Below the pieces are notes generated by a model that was not told the DNA's origin, ran no database searches, and saw only the letters and a program-made list of their open reading frames with translations. A stretch of 64,000 bases of DNA, taken from the NCBI GenBank assembly GCA_016795425.1, contig JAEUHG010000179.1:62001-126000 (forward strand). The letters run 5' to 3'. A program made the position numbers and the translations under genes. This document shows, in pieces, positions 24,701-39,700 of this stretch (its first letter is position 1; each line of letters begins with the position of its first letter). Source of the stretch: Verrucomicrobiales bacterium (lineage in GTDB: Bacteria > Verrucomicrobiota > Verrucomicrobiia > Limisphaerales > CAIMTB01).

Positions 24701-27700
24701 GATCCGGCCGTCAAAGTCGTTCGGTGCGCGGCCGAAGATTCGGCAGCATTCAGCGGACCATTCCAGGCGCCCGGCTTCGGCCTGAGTGGAGATCCAGTTG
24801 CCGATCTGCCCGATGGCTTGGGCCCATCGCAGATTGGATTCGCTGCGACGCAGTTCCGCTTCGACCCGTTTTCGTTCGGTGACATCGGCGGCCATGCTCA
24901 GGATCAGCCGTCCGGCGCCGGGGATCTCCCCGAGCGGGACGGAACTGAAGTCCCAGATGCGCTCCTGTCCGGACCGTGTGCGGATCGTGAACTCACCTTC
25001 CGATTTCCTCTCCTTGAGATGGTACAGTTCTTGGATCGTGGCACGCATGGCGTGTTTCGCCTCGCCATAGGCACGGTCGATCCAAGATTCGAGGGTGGGA
25101 AGATCCGCCAGATCGTAACCCGTGATCTCGGTCCAAGCCCGGTTCACGGTCACTACCCGTCCGTCCTCGGCGTGCAACATGGCTGGGAAAGGGGCCGCAT
25201 CCAGCGCTTGGCGAAATCGATCTCGAGGTTCCTGACGGGGCGAGCCGGAGCGCTTTACCCGGGTGTACCAGGCCCAGATCCCTGCGACGGCTGCCAAACC
25301 GTGCAGCGCCACGTTGCCGGCCAGGAGACCTCGGTTCCCGGGTGGCAGCGCTTCCTGGAGACGCCGGACCTGCCACACCAGCGAAACCATCAGGCCGATG
25401 ACCCACGCCGCCGCGACCCACCGTTGAGTCAACGGCAGAGAGCGAGTCTTGGGGGGATGGGGAGGATGGGCCACGTTCTCCATACAACTCGTGCCCGACC
25501 TCCCAATCGTAGCCCTGCCCGGCGTCCCGTCGATACCCATCTCTCGCTCGACTCAACCCCAGGCCCGACCCCGGTCGGAGAGCGTCGCAGCCAGGAAACG
25601 GCGCCTTGGCCTAGTATTGCGCGGTTGCCTCGAATTCCTCGACGGGTCGTTGGAATTGGTCGCTCGTCAGTTCGACCTTGAACCGTGCGTCATCCACACG
25701 AAGGGCTTTGGATACCACACGCCAAACGGCGTCGGCCTTGGCCTCAAGTCGACCCAACGCCTCCATGGTGACGGTGCGGTCGGCCGCCTGGACGGGGGTG
25801 GCCCCGGAGCCGGAAACATATTCCTGTGAATCCGGCAGGAAACCGGTCATTCGGATGTTGGTCAGAGGCGCACTGCCCTGGTTGGTGACCCGGATCTCGT
25901 AGGTAACCGGATTGCCCACCTCGATGGGATCGGCGAGGTCAATGACTTCCAGCAGGATGGCGGGAATTCCGGCTATCTGGGCTTCGCACCGAGATTGCAC
26001 GGGCGACGCGCAGGTGCCCGACGCGGAAGGCGCGATCGCCAAGGAGCCGGGCGCGGCCGAGGTCCATGTGGTACATAATGACCTGGATTCACCCGGTGGC
26101 AGCGCACCGAGGTTCCAGGTGATTCGGCCGTCGGCGGCAATGCCCCCTTCGGTGGCGCCGACGAAAGTGGCGCCAGCCGGGATGGGCAGGGTGACGGTGG
26201 TTTGAGGTTCGGTGGCATCGCCGGTGTTGGACACCACCAGGCAGACATCAAAGGGTTTCGAGCCGCGGCTGTCCGCAGGCGGCTTGCATTCCAGGGCGAG
26301 AACCGGTGCGTGGACCTTGATGGCGCAGGAGGCTTGGGCCGTGCCGCCTTCGGCAGAGGTGACGTGTGCCTGGTTGACCAGGGTTCCCGCCGACGTGGCG
26401 CGAGCCTGGAATGTGAAGGTCCTCGAAGCACCGGGCGGCAGAGTGCCGGCGTCGAACGTCAGGGGGCCGCTGCCCTCGATGGGTTGGAGTCCTGCGGGAA
26501 GGGTATCCACGACCTGAACTTGGTTGAGGGCCTGACCGCCGGTATTGCGAACGGTGAGGGTCATTTCGATCGGGTCGCAGAGGGAAACCTCCTTGGGTGC
26601 GGTCTTGGTCAATTCCACCGCGATGAGCGGACCGAGATCGACGACCAGGAAGTTGGCGCACAGCTTGGGGGTGATGCAGCGGTACTTTCTCCCGCGCGAG
26701 GCAAAGTCGAATTGATAGGCGCTGATGGGTTCCTTGCCCGCCCATAGGACGTCGATCAGGGCGACGGGCTTGCCCTTGTTGCGCGAGGACATGAATGGAA
26801 GGCGCGTTCCTGTGGGAAGCTTGACGGCGATGATGTCGGCCGTGGCCGCCGCGCGGCGAAGGTCCTCGACGTCGCCCGGCCATTGGGCTTGTTCCAAAAT
26901 GGAGGCAATGTCGGCGCGCAACTTGGGATTGGCGAACAGTGCGCGCAGGTCGGCGGGTTTCTGCAGGGGCTTGGCGAAACGAAAGGCGGGATTGCCGAGC
27001 CGTGTCGCCCGATGCTGTTGGGCCTCCACCGGTACCGTGGGCAAAAGCCCCAGGAACACGGCGAGGATCAGGAGATAAATCGAATGGGCATTCACGTGCG
27101 TCCCGCGTTGCTAGGCTAGTCGACGCAAAGTCGTCAACTGCGTTGGTCGTTGGTCCCGCCGTCAGGGCTCGGCGCGCAGGCGAAAGTAGCGTGACGCCTG
27201 GGTGGTTTCCAATGTCATCGTCTTCGTTCCGTCCGGGTGTGAGACGCTCCCTTCCAGGTCGGTCCACACGGCCTCGGACCCCAGCCATCTGCTGCTTTGT
27301 AGCCTCAGCGTTGCCGGTTCGGGTTTCCAGGTCAGGGTGATTCGCCCGTCCGCGGTGCGCACAAATCCGAGTTCGGGCGGCGGCGCCGACGCCGTGATTC
27401 CGCGGAGGGTCCAGACGGTGGCGTCGAACGAGGCAAGGCTGGTGAGGCTGTAAGATGCCGGATCCCACTCACTCGCCGTTTCGGCGGAGGCTCCCTCCGC
27501 GAACAGGCCCAGGGAAACACCTTCGGTCCGCCACGCCTCCGGAAGGGCGTCCCAACGGTACAAAACGCCAACCGACACGGGGGGCAACGCTGTTCCGGTG
27601 GTATATCGGTCCTTGAACAGACGCCAGGTTTCGCCGTGAACGCCGGAAGCATTATCGGTGGAGGCGCCGGACCTGGCGAAGGGCAGTGGGGCGGAGGCGC

Positions 27701-30700
27701 GGTGAATGCCGACGACGGGCCGCGACGCCAGCGCTGGTTCGGTGCGCAACCGGACTCCCGTGGTGCCGATGGCCTGCCAATTTGAGCTGGATTCGAGGCG
27801 CGCCAGTGTCGCGGGTTCGGCGGAGTCTCCGCGCGCCACCACGAAGTCTTGCGACGTCAGTCCGATCAGGTATCCCGATGCCGTCGAGGCCAGGGCCTCG
27901 AGATTCTGCGAAAGTCCTTCCACTTCCAGTTGGGCCGAGCCATCCGTGAGTTTCCAAACCCGTCCCAGGCCGCCACCGGTGATGTTGCCCGGCGTGGATT
28001 GGCAGGCAAAGACGCCAGCTGCACCCTGTGCCAAGGCGGTGAAGGGTTCCTGGTCGCGCGGGGTGATCCCGCGCACGCGTTCCCAACTTGAGGTCGTCCG
28101 GCGCCACGCCAGTCCATTCTGACCCACCGCATAGATCTCGGTCTCGGTCGCCAACAATGCCGTGATGACGGCCGGTCCGTCCGGTGTGGTTTCCTTTCTG
28201 ACCGTGCTGCCGTCGAAGCGATGGAGTCGCCCTTGTCGGGTCGCCAGGTAGATCTCGGTGGATGAGCGTGCCGCCATGCGCACGATGGGATCGTCAATCT
28301 GTTCCTGGCCAAACGCGAAGTCCTGAACCCAATCATCGTCCTCGCTTCGATGGAGCAGCCGGAAGGGCTCGGCGGCATAGAGGCGGCCCTGCGGGGATCT
28401 CCAAAGTCCGATGACACCCCGCGCCTGGTCCGTGCGACCGGCGATGGCCGACCATCGCTGGCCATCCCAATGCGCCACGCCGCGTTGGAAATCTCCGAAG
28501 TTCTCCCAAGCGACAGTGACGTCATCGAGATGGGGAGCGAGGACCGCCTTGACCTCGGTGGATCCTTGCATGCCGTCGGGAAGGACGGGGAAACGATGGA
28601 AGGTACCGTGTTCGAAGTAGAGCAACGGTGGTTCGCTGGGCAGATCAAAGGTGAACCCGTAGGCGATCACGCCGTGGGGACCACATCCCGCGGCGCCATT
28701 GAGCCGCAGACGCAGATCGCCCCGGCCACCGGCGGTCAGCGGTGAGAGAACCCCGCCGCCTTTGCCATCCACGCGGTACTCGTGCACCACTCCGTTGGGA
28801 CCGACGCCATACAGGCGGTCGCCGGTCGCGCACCCGGCAAACCACTGGCGTCGCATCGCCAGGCTGAGATCGAGACGCGAGACCGGCGTCGTCCCCGCAT
28901 AGTGCAAGATCGACTGGACGCCCATGAGATAAACATCCGTGGGAGAGGTTCCGCCGATCACAAACAGGGAGTCGCCAAAGGGCCCGCTGGACGGCACCGG
29001 AATGCTCTGCCAGGTGCCATCGCTGCGTCGTTGATAAAACTGGTTCCAATTGCCCGAGGCGTAGACGTGTTCGGCATCGAAGGCGCGGAGTGCTCCGATG
29101 ATATTGACCGTGAATGACCCGGTATCGAGCTTCTGTTCGAGGCGCCACGTCCCATGATCCCGATGGGCGATCTGTCCATGAGTGCCCGCCACGAACAGAT
29201 GATCGGGACCCGCGGCCGTGACGGCTCGAAAACTGGAGTAGGAATCCAGGCTGAGCGGCAAAGAGACCAAGTCCCATTTCTTGCCATCGTAGTGAGCCAC
29301 GAATGTGCCTGAGTCCTGGGTCGCCCAAACGTCGTCGGGGGCGATCGCCCATACCGCATTCAACGGGTAGGTGGTCCCGGCAAAGGTCGGCGGAACCTGC
29401 TCGGTCCATTGCTGACCATCAAAGTGCAGGATCAAGCAACGGTTGGTCTGGACCTCCGTGTACGGATCGCCGCCAACAGCCCAGAGATTGGTTCGCGAGA
29501 TTCCGTGCAGGGCGAAGATCGTCTTGTGGGTCGGCGTGCGATGCGAAGTCCATTGCCTTCCATCCCAATGGAGAATCACCCCGCCATGCCCCCCCACAAA
29601 CAAATCGTCGGGAGCGGCGGCCCAGGCGGCCAGCAGAGAGTTTCCTTGAGGCAGGGGAGCCAGAAAGCGCCAAGGTTCCGGTAGTTCAGCCCGACCCGTG
29701 CCGATACCGACCGACAGCACCGACATTGCGAGGACCGCTTGAAATCGTTGACAGGCACTCCACCCCATTGCGCGAGCCATCCTCTCCATACCGGCATCCG
29801 ACGCATTTCGCTTGGGTTAGGCGAAGGAATTGTGGCCAACGGTCGAACAACGCCTGCCGGGCTTGCTCTGCGTGAGTCGGGAATTCCGAGGAGGGGTTTC
29901 GGCAAGGCGCTCTATCCCGTGCGTACTGGTCTCGTGTCGGCAGTGCCGAATCGCCGTGCCCTGGTGAGAGGCCGCCCCGCCTGGCAAGTAAGGCTGGACG
30001 GAATGCGCGGGATTTGAATCGGAAATGGGGTTGCCCGCGCGCCGGACCCTGGCAACCTTGGCGAGTCCGTCCGGATGATTCTTGCCTGCGACCGACTCCA
30101 TCTCTTGGAATTCGACACCGCCGGCAAAAGGCCCGCAAGCACCGCCTATGGAAGAAAATATTGAAGTCGAAGGCAGAATCACGGCCGTCCTGCCTGGAAC
30201 GATGTTTCGTGTTCAACTGAGCGACAACTCCCATGAGGTGCTGGCTGTCATCTCGGGCAAGATGCGCAAGCGATGGATCCGCCTTTCCACGGGGGACCGC
30301 GTGAAGATGGAGATGTCGCCCTACGACATGAACAAGGCCCGCATCGTGTGGCGCGTGGGCTGAACGCCGGGACCGTCCCATCCTGCGTCGCGACGCCCCG
30401 GCGCCGTCGTCGTCGCGATTCGATCGGGTCCGTTCCCCGGTCGTTACGCCGGTTGTCCGGAACGCAGCAACTGCCAGATCAATACGAACCCGCTCGCGAA
30501 ATCTTCCGGCCGCCGCTCCACCCAACCGGTAACGACGTCCGGATGGAACCATTCGCCGCGATCAATCTCCTCGGGTTGCAGTTGGAAGGGTCCTTCCGCG
30601 GCGCAGCGATAGACCCAGACAAATTCCTCACCCGTTTCGGGACAGGCGGCGACGTAGAACAGTCGATCCGGCGTTTGCGCCAGGGTCCATCCCAGCTCCT

Positions 30701-33700
30701 CCTTCATCTCCCGCACCGCGCATGCGTCGTAGCTTTCCCCGCGGTCAAGATGCCCCGACGCCGAGGAATCCCACGTTCCCGGAAAACAATCCTTCAACAT
30801 CGAGCGCTTCTGCAGGAAGAGGTCCCCGCGCGCATTGAAGACCAGCACGTGAACCGCGCGGTGCTTCAACTTCAGGCGGTGAACTTCGCTTCGCGGACGG
30901 TGATCGACCACTTCGTCCCGGTCATTGACGACATCAAAAATCTCTTCGGACATCGGGCCAAGATTGGAGGCCCCGACGCGCGGTGAAAAGCCGCGATCCG
31001 TCGTCCAGGGGATTGCCTGGGGCCCCCACTCGCGGGATCAACCCCGCAACCGTTGGAGGAGGGTGGGTGACGCGCCTGCCGGCCGCCATCCACCGAGCGT
31101 TCACGCGCGGTGCGTCCCCAGGGCCCGGGTCAGTTGGGCGAACGTATCGGCGGAAAGTTCCTCCGCTCGGGCGTCCGGTGAAATGCCCAACCGTTCCCAT
31201 GCCTCAGCCAAAACCTGGTTCGGCCAGCGTTGTGCCAGGAGCTTCTGAACCCGCTTGCGCCGCTGCGAAAAGGCCAGCTTGACCAGGACCGCAAAATCGG
31301 CCGCCCGCTCCGAGGCCACCAAGGGCGGATCCCGCCGATCCAACCGCACACACGAGGACTCCACGTCCGGTGCCGGGAAGAAACACGACGCCGGAATTCG
31401 AAAGCTCGAGGATGGCTCATAGAGCCGCGCCAGCAACAAGGTCAGGACACCATATTCCTGCGATCCCGCCGATGCCCGGATCCGATCCACGACCTCCGTC
31501 TGCAGTGTCACCGTCATGGAAGTCGGCGGGTGCGGGAGCGAGGTGAGTTCGACCAGGAGTCGGGAACCCACCGAATAAGGGAGGTTGGCGACTACCTGCC
31601 AATCGGGTTCCAAGGTCGCCGGATGGCTCAGCCATTCCAGGGCGTCGGCAACGATCAATTCGAAGTGGGGATGCGAACCAAGGCGCTCCTGAAGGATGGG
31701 GGCTAGGCGCGCGTCCTTTTCGATCGCCCGAACCCGGGCGCCCGCAGCCAGCAGGACTTCCGTGAGCGGCCCCAGGCCGGGCCCGATTTCAAGAACCTGG
31801 CTGCCTGGTTGAACCCGTGCCAACGCGACAATCCGGCGCAGTTGATTGCCGTCGTGAAGAAAATTCTGCCCCAACGACCGGGTCAAACGCAGACCCGCCG
31901 CATCTAAAATCTGCCGCATTTCTCCCAGCGTCATGCCGTGTTGAAGATTTGTAACGGTCCCGCCCTTGCGCTGTCAGCGTTTGTGAGGACTTTAGTGCGT
32001 GCCGTGACCACCCGCGGTGCCCGTGAACATGAAAACCGAGCATCTCATCCTAGCCCGTGTGGGGGAGGGTCCTTGGGCCGACCGGTGGTCGCCCGTTGAA
32101 GGTCGGCGGCAGTCGGCGCCCGCCGACTTCGAGTCGCCCTTGCTTCAGTTGTTGGCCCATCGACTTGAACGCCGGGAACGCCGTCGACTCTTCGGCAGTC
32201 GTCGAGTGCCTTTTTCAGCGCGCGTGTCGCCCGGATCAATTCCTTCACCGGGATGATCAGGGGTGGAGTGATGCCAATCACTTCCCCACTCGCACCCTCC
32301 GGAAGAAGCACAAATCCCTCGGAAAGCAGGCGTTGCACCACCGCGAACGCCGCCGTTCCCGCGGGTGTTCCATCGTCGTTCCGCAGCTCCAACCCAGCCA
32401 AGAGCCCTCGGATTCGAACCGTCGCGACCAGGCCGTGGGCCCCCGAGGCCGCGGCCTCCAGGGCGTTTTGGAGAACGGGTTCCAGCCTAGCGGCACGCTC
32501 GGCAAGACGCCGTCTTCGAAGCTCCGCAAGTTGTGCCAGCGCCATCGCGCATCCGACCGGGTTTCCTAGATAGGTGCTGGTATGCATGGCCTCCCCCGCG
32601 CTACGCGGCCAGGCCTGTGCCATGAGGTCACTGCGGCCAACGCATGCCGACAGCGGGAACCCACCGGTCAACGCTTTACCCAAACAGATCAGATCCGGAA
32701 CCACCCCCTCGTGTTCGCAGGCAAACCACCGCCCGGTGCGACCAAAGCCGGTGTAAATCTCGTCCAGGATCAACAGGACGCCCTGGTGTTCGCAAATCCT
32801 TCGCAGTTCGTGCAGAAATCCCGACGGTGGAATTCGCACTCCGCCGCGGACTTGGATGGGCTCCATCAGAACTGCCCCGATCGGTTGGCGGCGAATCCGC
32901 TGGCGAATCGCCTCGAGGACTTCCGCCGCTGAGGTTTGTCGTCCCTCTTCCTCCTGTCCCGCCGGAAATGGCACAAACATCGCGAACCCGCCGATCTGAT
33001 CCAGAAACGGCCGCCGAAAATAGTCGCGATGGGTGGTGTTGAGCGCCCCGTAGCCCAGTCCGTGATACGCGCCTTCGAAGGCCAGGACCCCCGCCTTGCC
33101 GGTGGCCAGTCGTGCGGTTTTCAGGGCCGCTTCGATCGCTTCGAATCCGGAGTTGCCGAAGACCGTGCGACCCGTCCCGAATTTCCAGCGCTCGAAGGTC
33201 CAGCGACTGAGTTCACGCGCCAGCTGCGCCTTGAGCGGATGGGGATGAACGTCCCCCATGGCGTGGGCCAATCGCGCCAATTGTTTCTGACCGGCCCGTA
33301 CCACTCGGGCATTCGAGTGGCCCGCTGCCGCCACCCCGAAAGCCGCCGTCAGGTCCAGGTACTTGCGGCCTTCGGGTGTCCAGACGTGGCAACCCCGCGC
33401 GCGCTCCCAGACGATCGGCCACCGGCCATCCGGGGCCAGATGCGTCACGTTGGGCGATTCGAAATCCGCCAGCAGGGAAAGAACAGAAGTGGATCGCATG
33501 GGTTGAGCCGATCGGATTGCCGGTTGCCGCGGGTGGCGGATGGCTGCCGTCACACGCCACGCTGTTCCGGAGGCCAGATGACCTTGTGCAATTGGGCCTG
33601 GAATCTCACCGGCAAGGCATCCGCCACGATGGCCTCCACCAATTCCCGGCGTGAAATCGGGTTCTGCCCCGAAGGAACCGGCTTGAGCGCCGGGTCCTGT

Positions 33701-36700
33701 TGCTCGTGGTTGAGGGGATGCACCCACGAGAAAAGCAGGGGGCAGCGTTCCGCGAGACGCTCGCGCGTGATGATGGCCTTCGCCCAGGCAAGATCCTCAT
33801 GGGTGCCGATCACGAACTTGATTTCGTCCGTGGCCCGCAGGTGCTCCAAATTCGTCCACCGATTCCGCAGCACTTCTCCACTGCTCGGACATTTCAAATC
33901 CATGATCCGATGGACGCGAGCATCCACCGGGGCGATATCGAGTGCTCCGCTCGTCTCGATCAATACGGTGAAACCCTGGTCACAGAGCGCGGACATCAGG
34001 GGCAGGACGGCCGGCTGAAGCAAGGGTTCGCCACCGGTGACTTCGATCAACGGCAGGCGAAGCGCGGGATTGGGAAGGCGCGGCGCCGTGGCATAGGGTC
34101 GAGCGAGCGTGCTCACCTCCGCCAGAATCTCCGGGATCGTGCGCCGGTTCCCGCCCGTGAACGCATAGGCGGTGTCGCAATACGAACACCGCAAATTGCA
34201 GGCAGTCAGCCGGACAAACAGGCACGGCAGACCGGCGAACGTGCTTTCGCCCTGGATACTCGCATAGATCTCATGAACCCGCAGGGTGTCGCCCACCGCG
34301 AAAGCCTAATCCAGACACCCGTGTCTCACGAGTCCTGACTTCGGTGGTTCAGCACTCGTTCGTGATTCGCCGGCGGTTCCTCGACGGCCTCCTGCGGGAC
34401 GCCCATGAGGCTCACCCCACCGCATCGCGGACAGCACCGCACCCGGCGTTCTTCGTCCCACGAGGCTTCGTGGAATCGACCACGCCAGCCGCAGGGTACG
34501 CCCACACCGGCATAACCGGTGATACAGAACACATCACATTCTGCCCAGGAACGACTCAGATTGGGCATCAGTTTCGAGAGACTTGGCCGCATGGCTCGTT
34601 CCGATTGACTTCAGCGACATCGGAAGAAACCGGGTGATTCCCAAGGACCATTTTCGTGCTGCCATTCCCGTGAGCCTTGAGACCCGCCCATTGCTCGGCG
34701 TGCCGGATCGCGATCCAGTGTGGCAAAAACGCCGGCGCCGACGCCGGGCGACGTCGAGGCGTTGGCACAAATCGAGGACAGGTCTCGGAACTCATGGCCG
34801 TGCTCCATGTGGAAGCAATGACCATGATTTACCACCGACCTAATGAAACCGTGATAGGACTTCTGAACTAGACCAAACGCCGCGTCCGAGATCTGTAATA
34901 ATTGTTACAAAAGCAGGCCGACGGCGGGGGCTACGACTTTCGTCCTAGGCGGTGGTGTTCTGGGCTGACCTCGGGGATGGGGCGGACTTAGACTTTGCCC
35001 GGTATGGTCCCTCCTCTTCGCCGCGGTGAGCGCCTTTGGCGTGGGTGGTGGGTGGATAGGATGGGAGCGGTGGGGTGCTCGGGGTGGGCATTGGTGATCG
35101 GCGTGGCGGTGTTCGCCGGCGGGCTCGAGCGTTCGCGCGCCGCCGAAGAAATGAAGCTCCGCACGGTGCGGGCCGTCCAGGGTTTGTCGCCAATCCAGGC
35201 GGCCAAGCAAGTACCGGTCGAAATTCGCGGGGTCGTCACCTACTACGAACGCAAATGGGATTCCCTGTTCGTTCAGGATGCGACGGGCGGCAGCTACATC
35301 TACCCGGGATCCACGCCGCGGCCGGAGTTGAAGGCTGGGCAGGCGGTGATTGTGACTGGGCGCACCCGGGCCGGGGGTGGGCCACGAGCCGCCAGTTCGA
35401 TTCAGGAGGATCGGGTGGTCATCGATGTCGATCGCGCGGTGGAAATGCCGGAGCCGCTTCGCCTGGCGTATAATGACCTCGCCGCCGGGCGGGCGGACGG
35501 ACAGTGGATCGTAGCCGAGGGTGTGGTGCGGGTGCTTTGGGCGGAGCGCGAGCGTTTCGAGATCGACCTCATGATGGATGGCGGTCGGGTGCGCATGCAT
35601 TTGCCGCGTCCGGTAGGAATGCCGTTGCCCCGTTCGTTGCTCCACGCTCGGGTGCGGGTACGCGGGGCCTGCGGATTGGCGTTGGGAGATCGTGGGGCGG
35701 TGCAGGGGGTGCGGATCTTCACACCGGCGGTGGACACCATTGAAGTGTTGGAACCGGGGCAGGAATTGTCGCGGCTTCCAACGCGGACTTTCGCGGACCT
35801 GATGACGTTGAATCCGTCGCTGGTGAGTCCGCCGCGGACGCGGGTGGAGGGGACGGTGACCTGTCTGGTGCCGGAGGGACCGATGTTTATCGAGAGCGCG
35901 CACGGCGGATTGGAGGTCTCGATGGTGGAACCCCGCATGGTGCTGGATTCGAGTGGTGAGACGCTGCCATTCCCGACACCGAGGGAACTTCAGCCGGGGG
36001 ATTGGGTGGGGGTCGTGGGGTATCCGACGATGCGGGACGGACGTTTGATCTTGGATGAGGCCGAAGTGGCGGCGTCGGGCAAATGGAGTCTACCTGAGCC
36101 ATGGCAACCCAGTCCCACGGACTGGACCGGGGTTGGCCCTGACTGCCGATTGGTTCGGATCCAAGGGGAGGTGTTGCATCGGTTGCGGTCGCGTCCGGGC
36201 GAACCGGATGGTGAACGGTTCGTGGTGCAATCCGGCGATGTGACATTCGACGTTCAATGGGTCGGCCAGGGCTCGCCCTCGTTGGAACCGGAGACGTTGG
36301 TTCGCCTGACGGGTGTTGCGTCCGCGGAATTGAATGAGTTGGGCCGGGTGAAGGGTTGGCGGCTTTGGCTACGGTCGCTGGCCGACGTCGAGACACTGGG
36401 GAGTCCGTGGTTTTCGGTGGGGCGCTCGGCGCGGCGGTTGATGTTGGTGGGAACTGGCGTCGTCCTGGCATTGGCCGGGTGGGCCCTGTTTTTGTGGCGT
36501 CAACTGGGGCAGAAGCGATTGGAGACGGCGGAATTGGAGGCCCGCATCGCCTCGCGCACGGCGGAATTGGAGCAGACGAACCACAGCCTGCGGCGCGAGG
36601 TGACGGAGCGATCCCGCGTGGGATTGTTACAGGACGCCATCTATCGGATTTCCGAGGCCACCCATTCGGTGGGTGATCTGCCCGAATTGTACCGCCAGGT

Positions 36701-39700
36701 GCATGAGATCATCGGGACATTGATGCCCGCGCGGAATTTCTACATCGCGCTCTACGACCGGGTCGCGGATCGCCTGATGTTTCCGTATTACGCGGATGAG
36801 AAGTCGGGTGCACCCGAGCCCAGGCCCTGGTCGCATGGGTTGTCCGAATATGTGATCCGGCGACGGGAACCGTTGCTTGCCGACCAGGCCTTGTTGTCGG
36901 ATCTGGCGCGGCGGGGCGAGGTGCGTCAGTTGGGGTTCGCCGCTCAGGTTTGGCTGGGAGTTCCGTTGATTGTCAATGGGCGGGCGACCGGTGTGATGGC
37001 GGTGCAGGATTACGCGGATCCACTGGCTTTGAACGGCGAGCACCAGCGGATCCTGACGTATGTGGCGGGCCAGACCGCCACGGCGATCGAGCGCAAGCGT
37101 GCCGAGGCGGCGTTGCGGTTGAGCCAGGAGGCGTTGCGCTCGTCCCAACAGCGCTTCCGCAGCGCTTTTGCGAGCAGTCCGGCGGTGATGACCCTGGCGC
37201 GGCTCAAGGACGGCGTGTTGTTCGAAGTCAACGACGCCTTCCTGATGACAACCGGCTATGCCCGGGAGGAGGTCATTGGCCGGTCAACGCTGGAACTTGG
37301 GATTTGGGTGAGGGACGAGGAGCGGGAGGACTTGATTCGCGACGTGGCCCAGCAGGGTTCGGTCCGTGGGAGAGAGATGTCCGTGAAGCTGCGGGACGGT
37401 CGGATCCGGACCATGCTGCTGGCGGCGGAACTGGTGGAGATCGACGGCGAGCCGAGCATTCTGGCGGCGAGCCTGGATGTAACCGACCGGAAGGAGGTCG
37501 AGGTGCAATTGCGGCGGGCCCTCGCTCGCGAGCGGGAGTTGGGCGAACTGAAGAGCAACTTCGTCTCGCTGGTCTCCCACGAATTTCGAACGCCGTTGGA
37601 GGTGATCCTTTCATCGGCGGAGATCCTCGAACGTTACCACGATCGGCTGGCGCCGGAACAACGCGGCAAGCAGGTGAGGGCGATTCAAAAGTCCGTGCGC
37701 CGGATGGCGGACATGATGAACGAAGTTCTGCTGCTCGGGCGTTTCGAGGCGGGTCGGGTGGAATTCTCGCCATCCGGCATTGATTTGGCCGGCTTCATGG
37801 GGCGCATTCGCGACGAGATCCGGGCGGCGATGGGGGCGGAAGTGCCGATCGAAGTGGCGGTGGACATCGGGATTGACGCCGACGCCGTGGTGGCGCGGGG
37901 GGACGAGGGATTGCTGGGGCATATCTTCACCAACCTCCTGTCGAACGCCGTGAAATACTCTCCATCGGGATCGCCGGTTTGGTTTCGGGTGCGGCGGGAA
38001 GGTGCGGATGCGGTCTTTGAGGTGGCGGATCGCGGCTGCGGGATTCCGGAGTCCGACCAACGCCGCTTGTTCCAGTCCTTCCATCGGGGCAGCAACGTGG
38101 GAAACCGGTCGGGAACCGGGCTGGGACTCGTGATTGTGAAGCGGTGTGTCGACCGCCATGGCGGCACGGTGGGATTGGTGAGTCGCGAAGGTGAAGGAAC
38201 GACGTTCACGGTGCGTCTTCCCTTGTTTCTGGAGGTCGAAGCCACTGCTCCGGAAGCGGCTGCGGGAGCGGCGCGATGGGTGGAAACCTCCGAGGAGATT
38301 TCGAAGTGATGAGAACCATCTTGATCATCGAGGACGACGACCAAACGCGCGAGAACCTGCAGACGATCCTCGAACTGGAGGGGTTCCGCGCGCTGACGGC
38401 AGCCGACGGCGCCGTCGGGCTGAAGGCCGCCCGCACGGAGCATCCGGACCTGATCTTGTGCGATGTCATGATGCCGCATTTGGACGGGCACGGGGTTTTG
38501 CGGGAACTGAGAAGCGATTCCTCGACGGCGGGCATACCGTTCGTCTTTCTGACGGCCCGCGGTGAACGCAAGGACCAGCGGATGGGAATGGAACTGGGGG
38601 CCGACGATTATCTGACCAAACCGGCGACGGTGGACGAGGTGTTGCGGGCGGTGAGGACGCGGCTGGATCGGGAGGAAGCGCGGACAGGCGCGCTGCGAAG
38701 CCAGGTGGGGTTCAAGCCCGACTTCAGTTCGACGCTGCCCCTGGAGCGGTCGTTTCAACTGACGCCACGGGAAGCGGAAGTCCTCCTTTGGGTGGCGCAA
38801 GGCAAGAGCAACCCGGAGATTGGTGTGATTCTTGGAATGGCGGAGAAGACGGTCAAAGTTCACCTCGGCCACATCTTCGAGAAGCTCGGCACGGACAATC
38901 GGAACGCGGCTGCCGTCCAGGCCTTGGAGGTTCTCTGTCGAACGCCGAGCGCCGGACGTTCCTAGCGGGGCGGGGATCTGCTGTTTGGCGGCGCCGGACG
39001 TGACAGCCGCCGGGCCCGGACTAACGTGGGTTGGTGCATCCTTACGACCATCCCACCTTTCAGATGGCGTGCGAGCAATACGACCTCGTCGCCGATTTTC
39101 TCGAGATGCCCGTTTGCGATCGCGAGCGGGTGAAGCTGCCGAAGCGGGCCATTACGGTGGCGGTGCCGGTGCAGCGGGACGATGGCTGCACCGAAGTCTT
39201 CATGGGCTACCGCGTGCAGCATCACCTGACGTTGGGGCCGACCAAAGGAGGCATTCGTTATCATCCCGAAGTGACGCTGGGGGAAGTGGCCGCGCTGGCG
39301 ATGTGGATGAGTTGGAAATGTGCGCTCATGGGGTTGCCGTATGGGGGGGCCAAGGGCGGGGTGGCTTGCGATCCGGGTAAATTGAGCCGCGGGGAGTTGG
39401 AACGTCTGACTCGGCGGTTCACCCAGGAGATCATTCCGTTTGTGGGCCCGCAGATGGACATCCCGGCACCCGATCTCGGCACGAACGAGCAGGTCATGGC
39501 GTGGATGATGGACACCTACTCCACCTACCAAGGCCATTCCGTGCCGGGAGTGGTGACGGGCAAGCCGGTCCTGCTCGGAGGCTCCGTGGGACGTCGCGAG
39601 GCCACCGGCCGGGGGGTGGCGTTCCTGGCCAATCGTGCCATGGACACCCTGGGAATCCCGTCGGCGGGCGCCACGGCAGTGGTGCAGGGGTACGGCAATG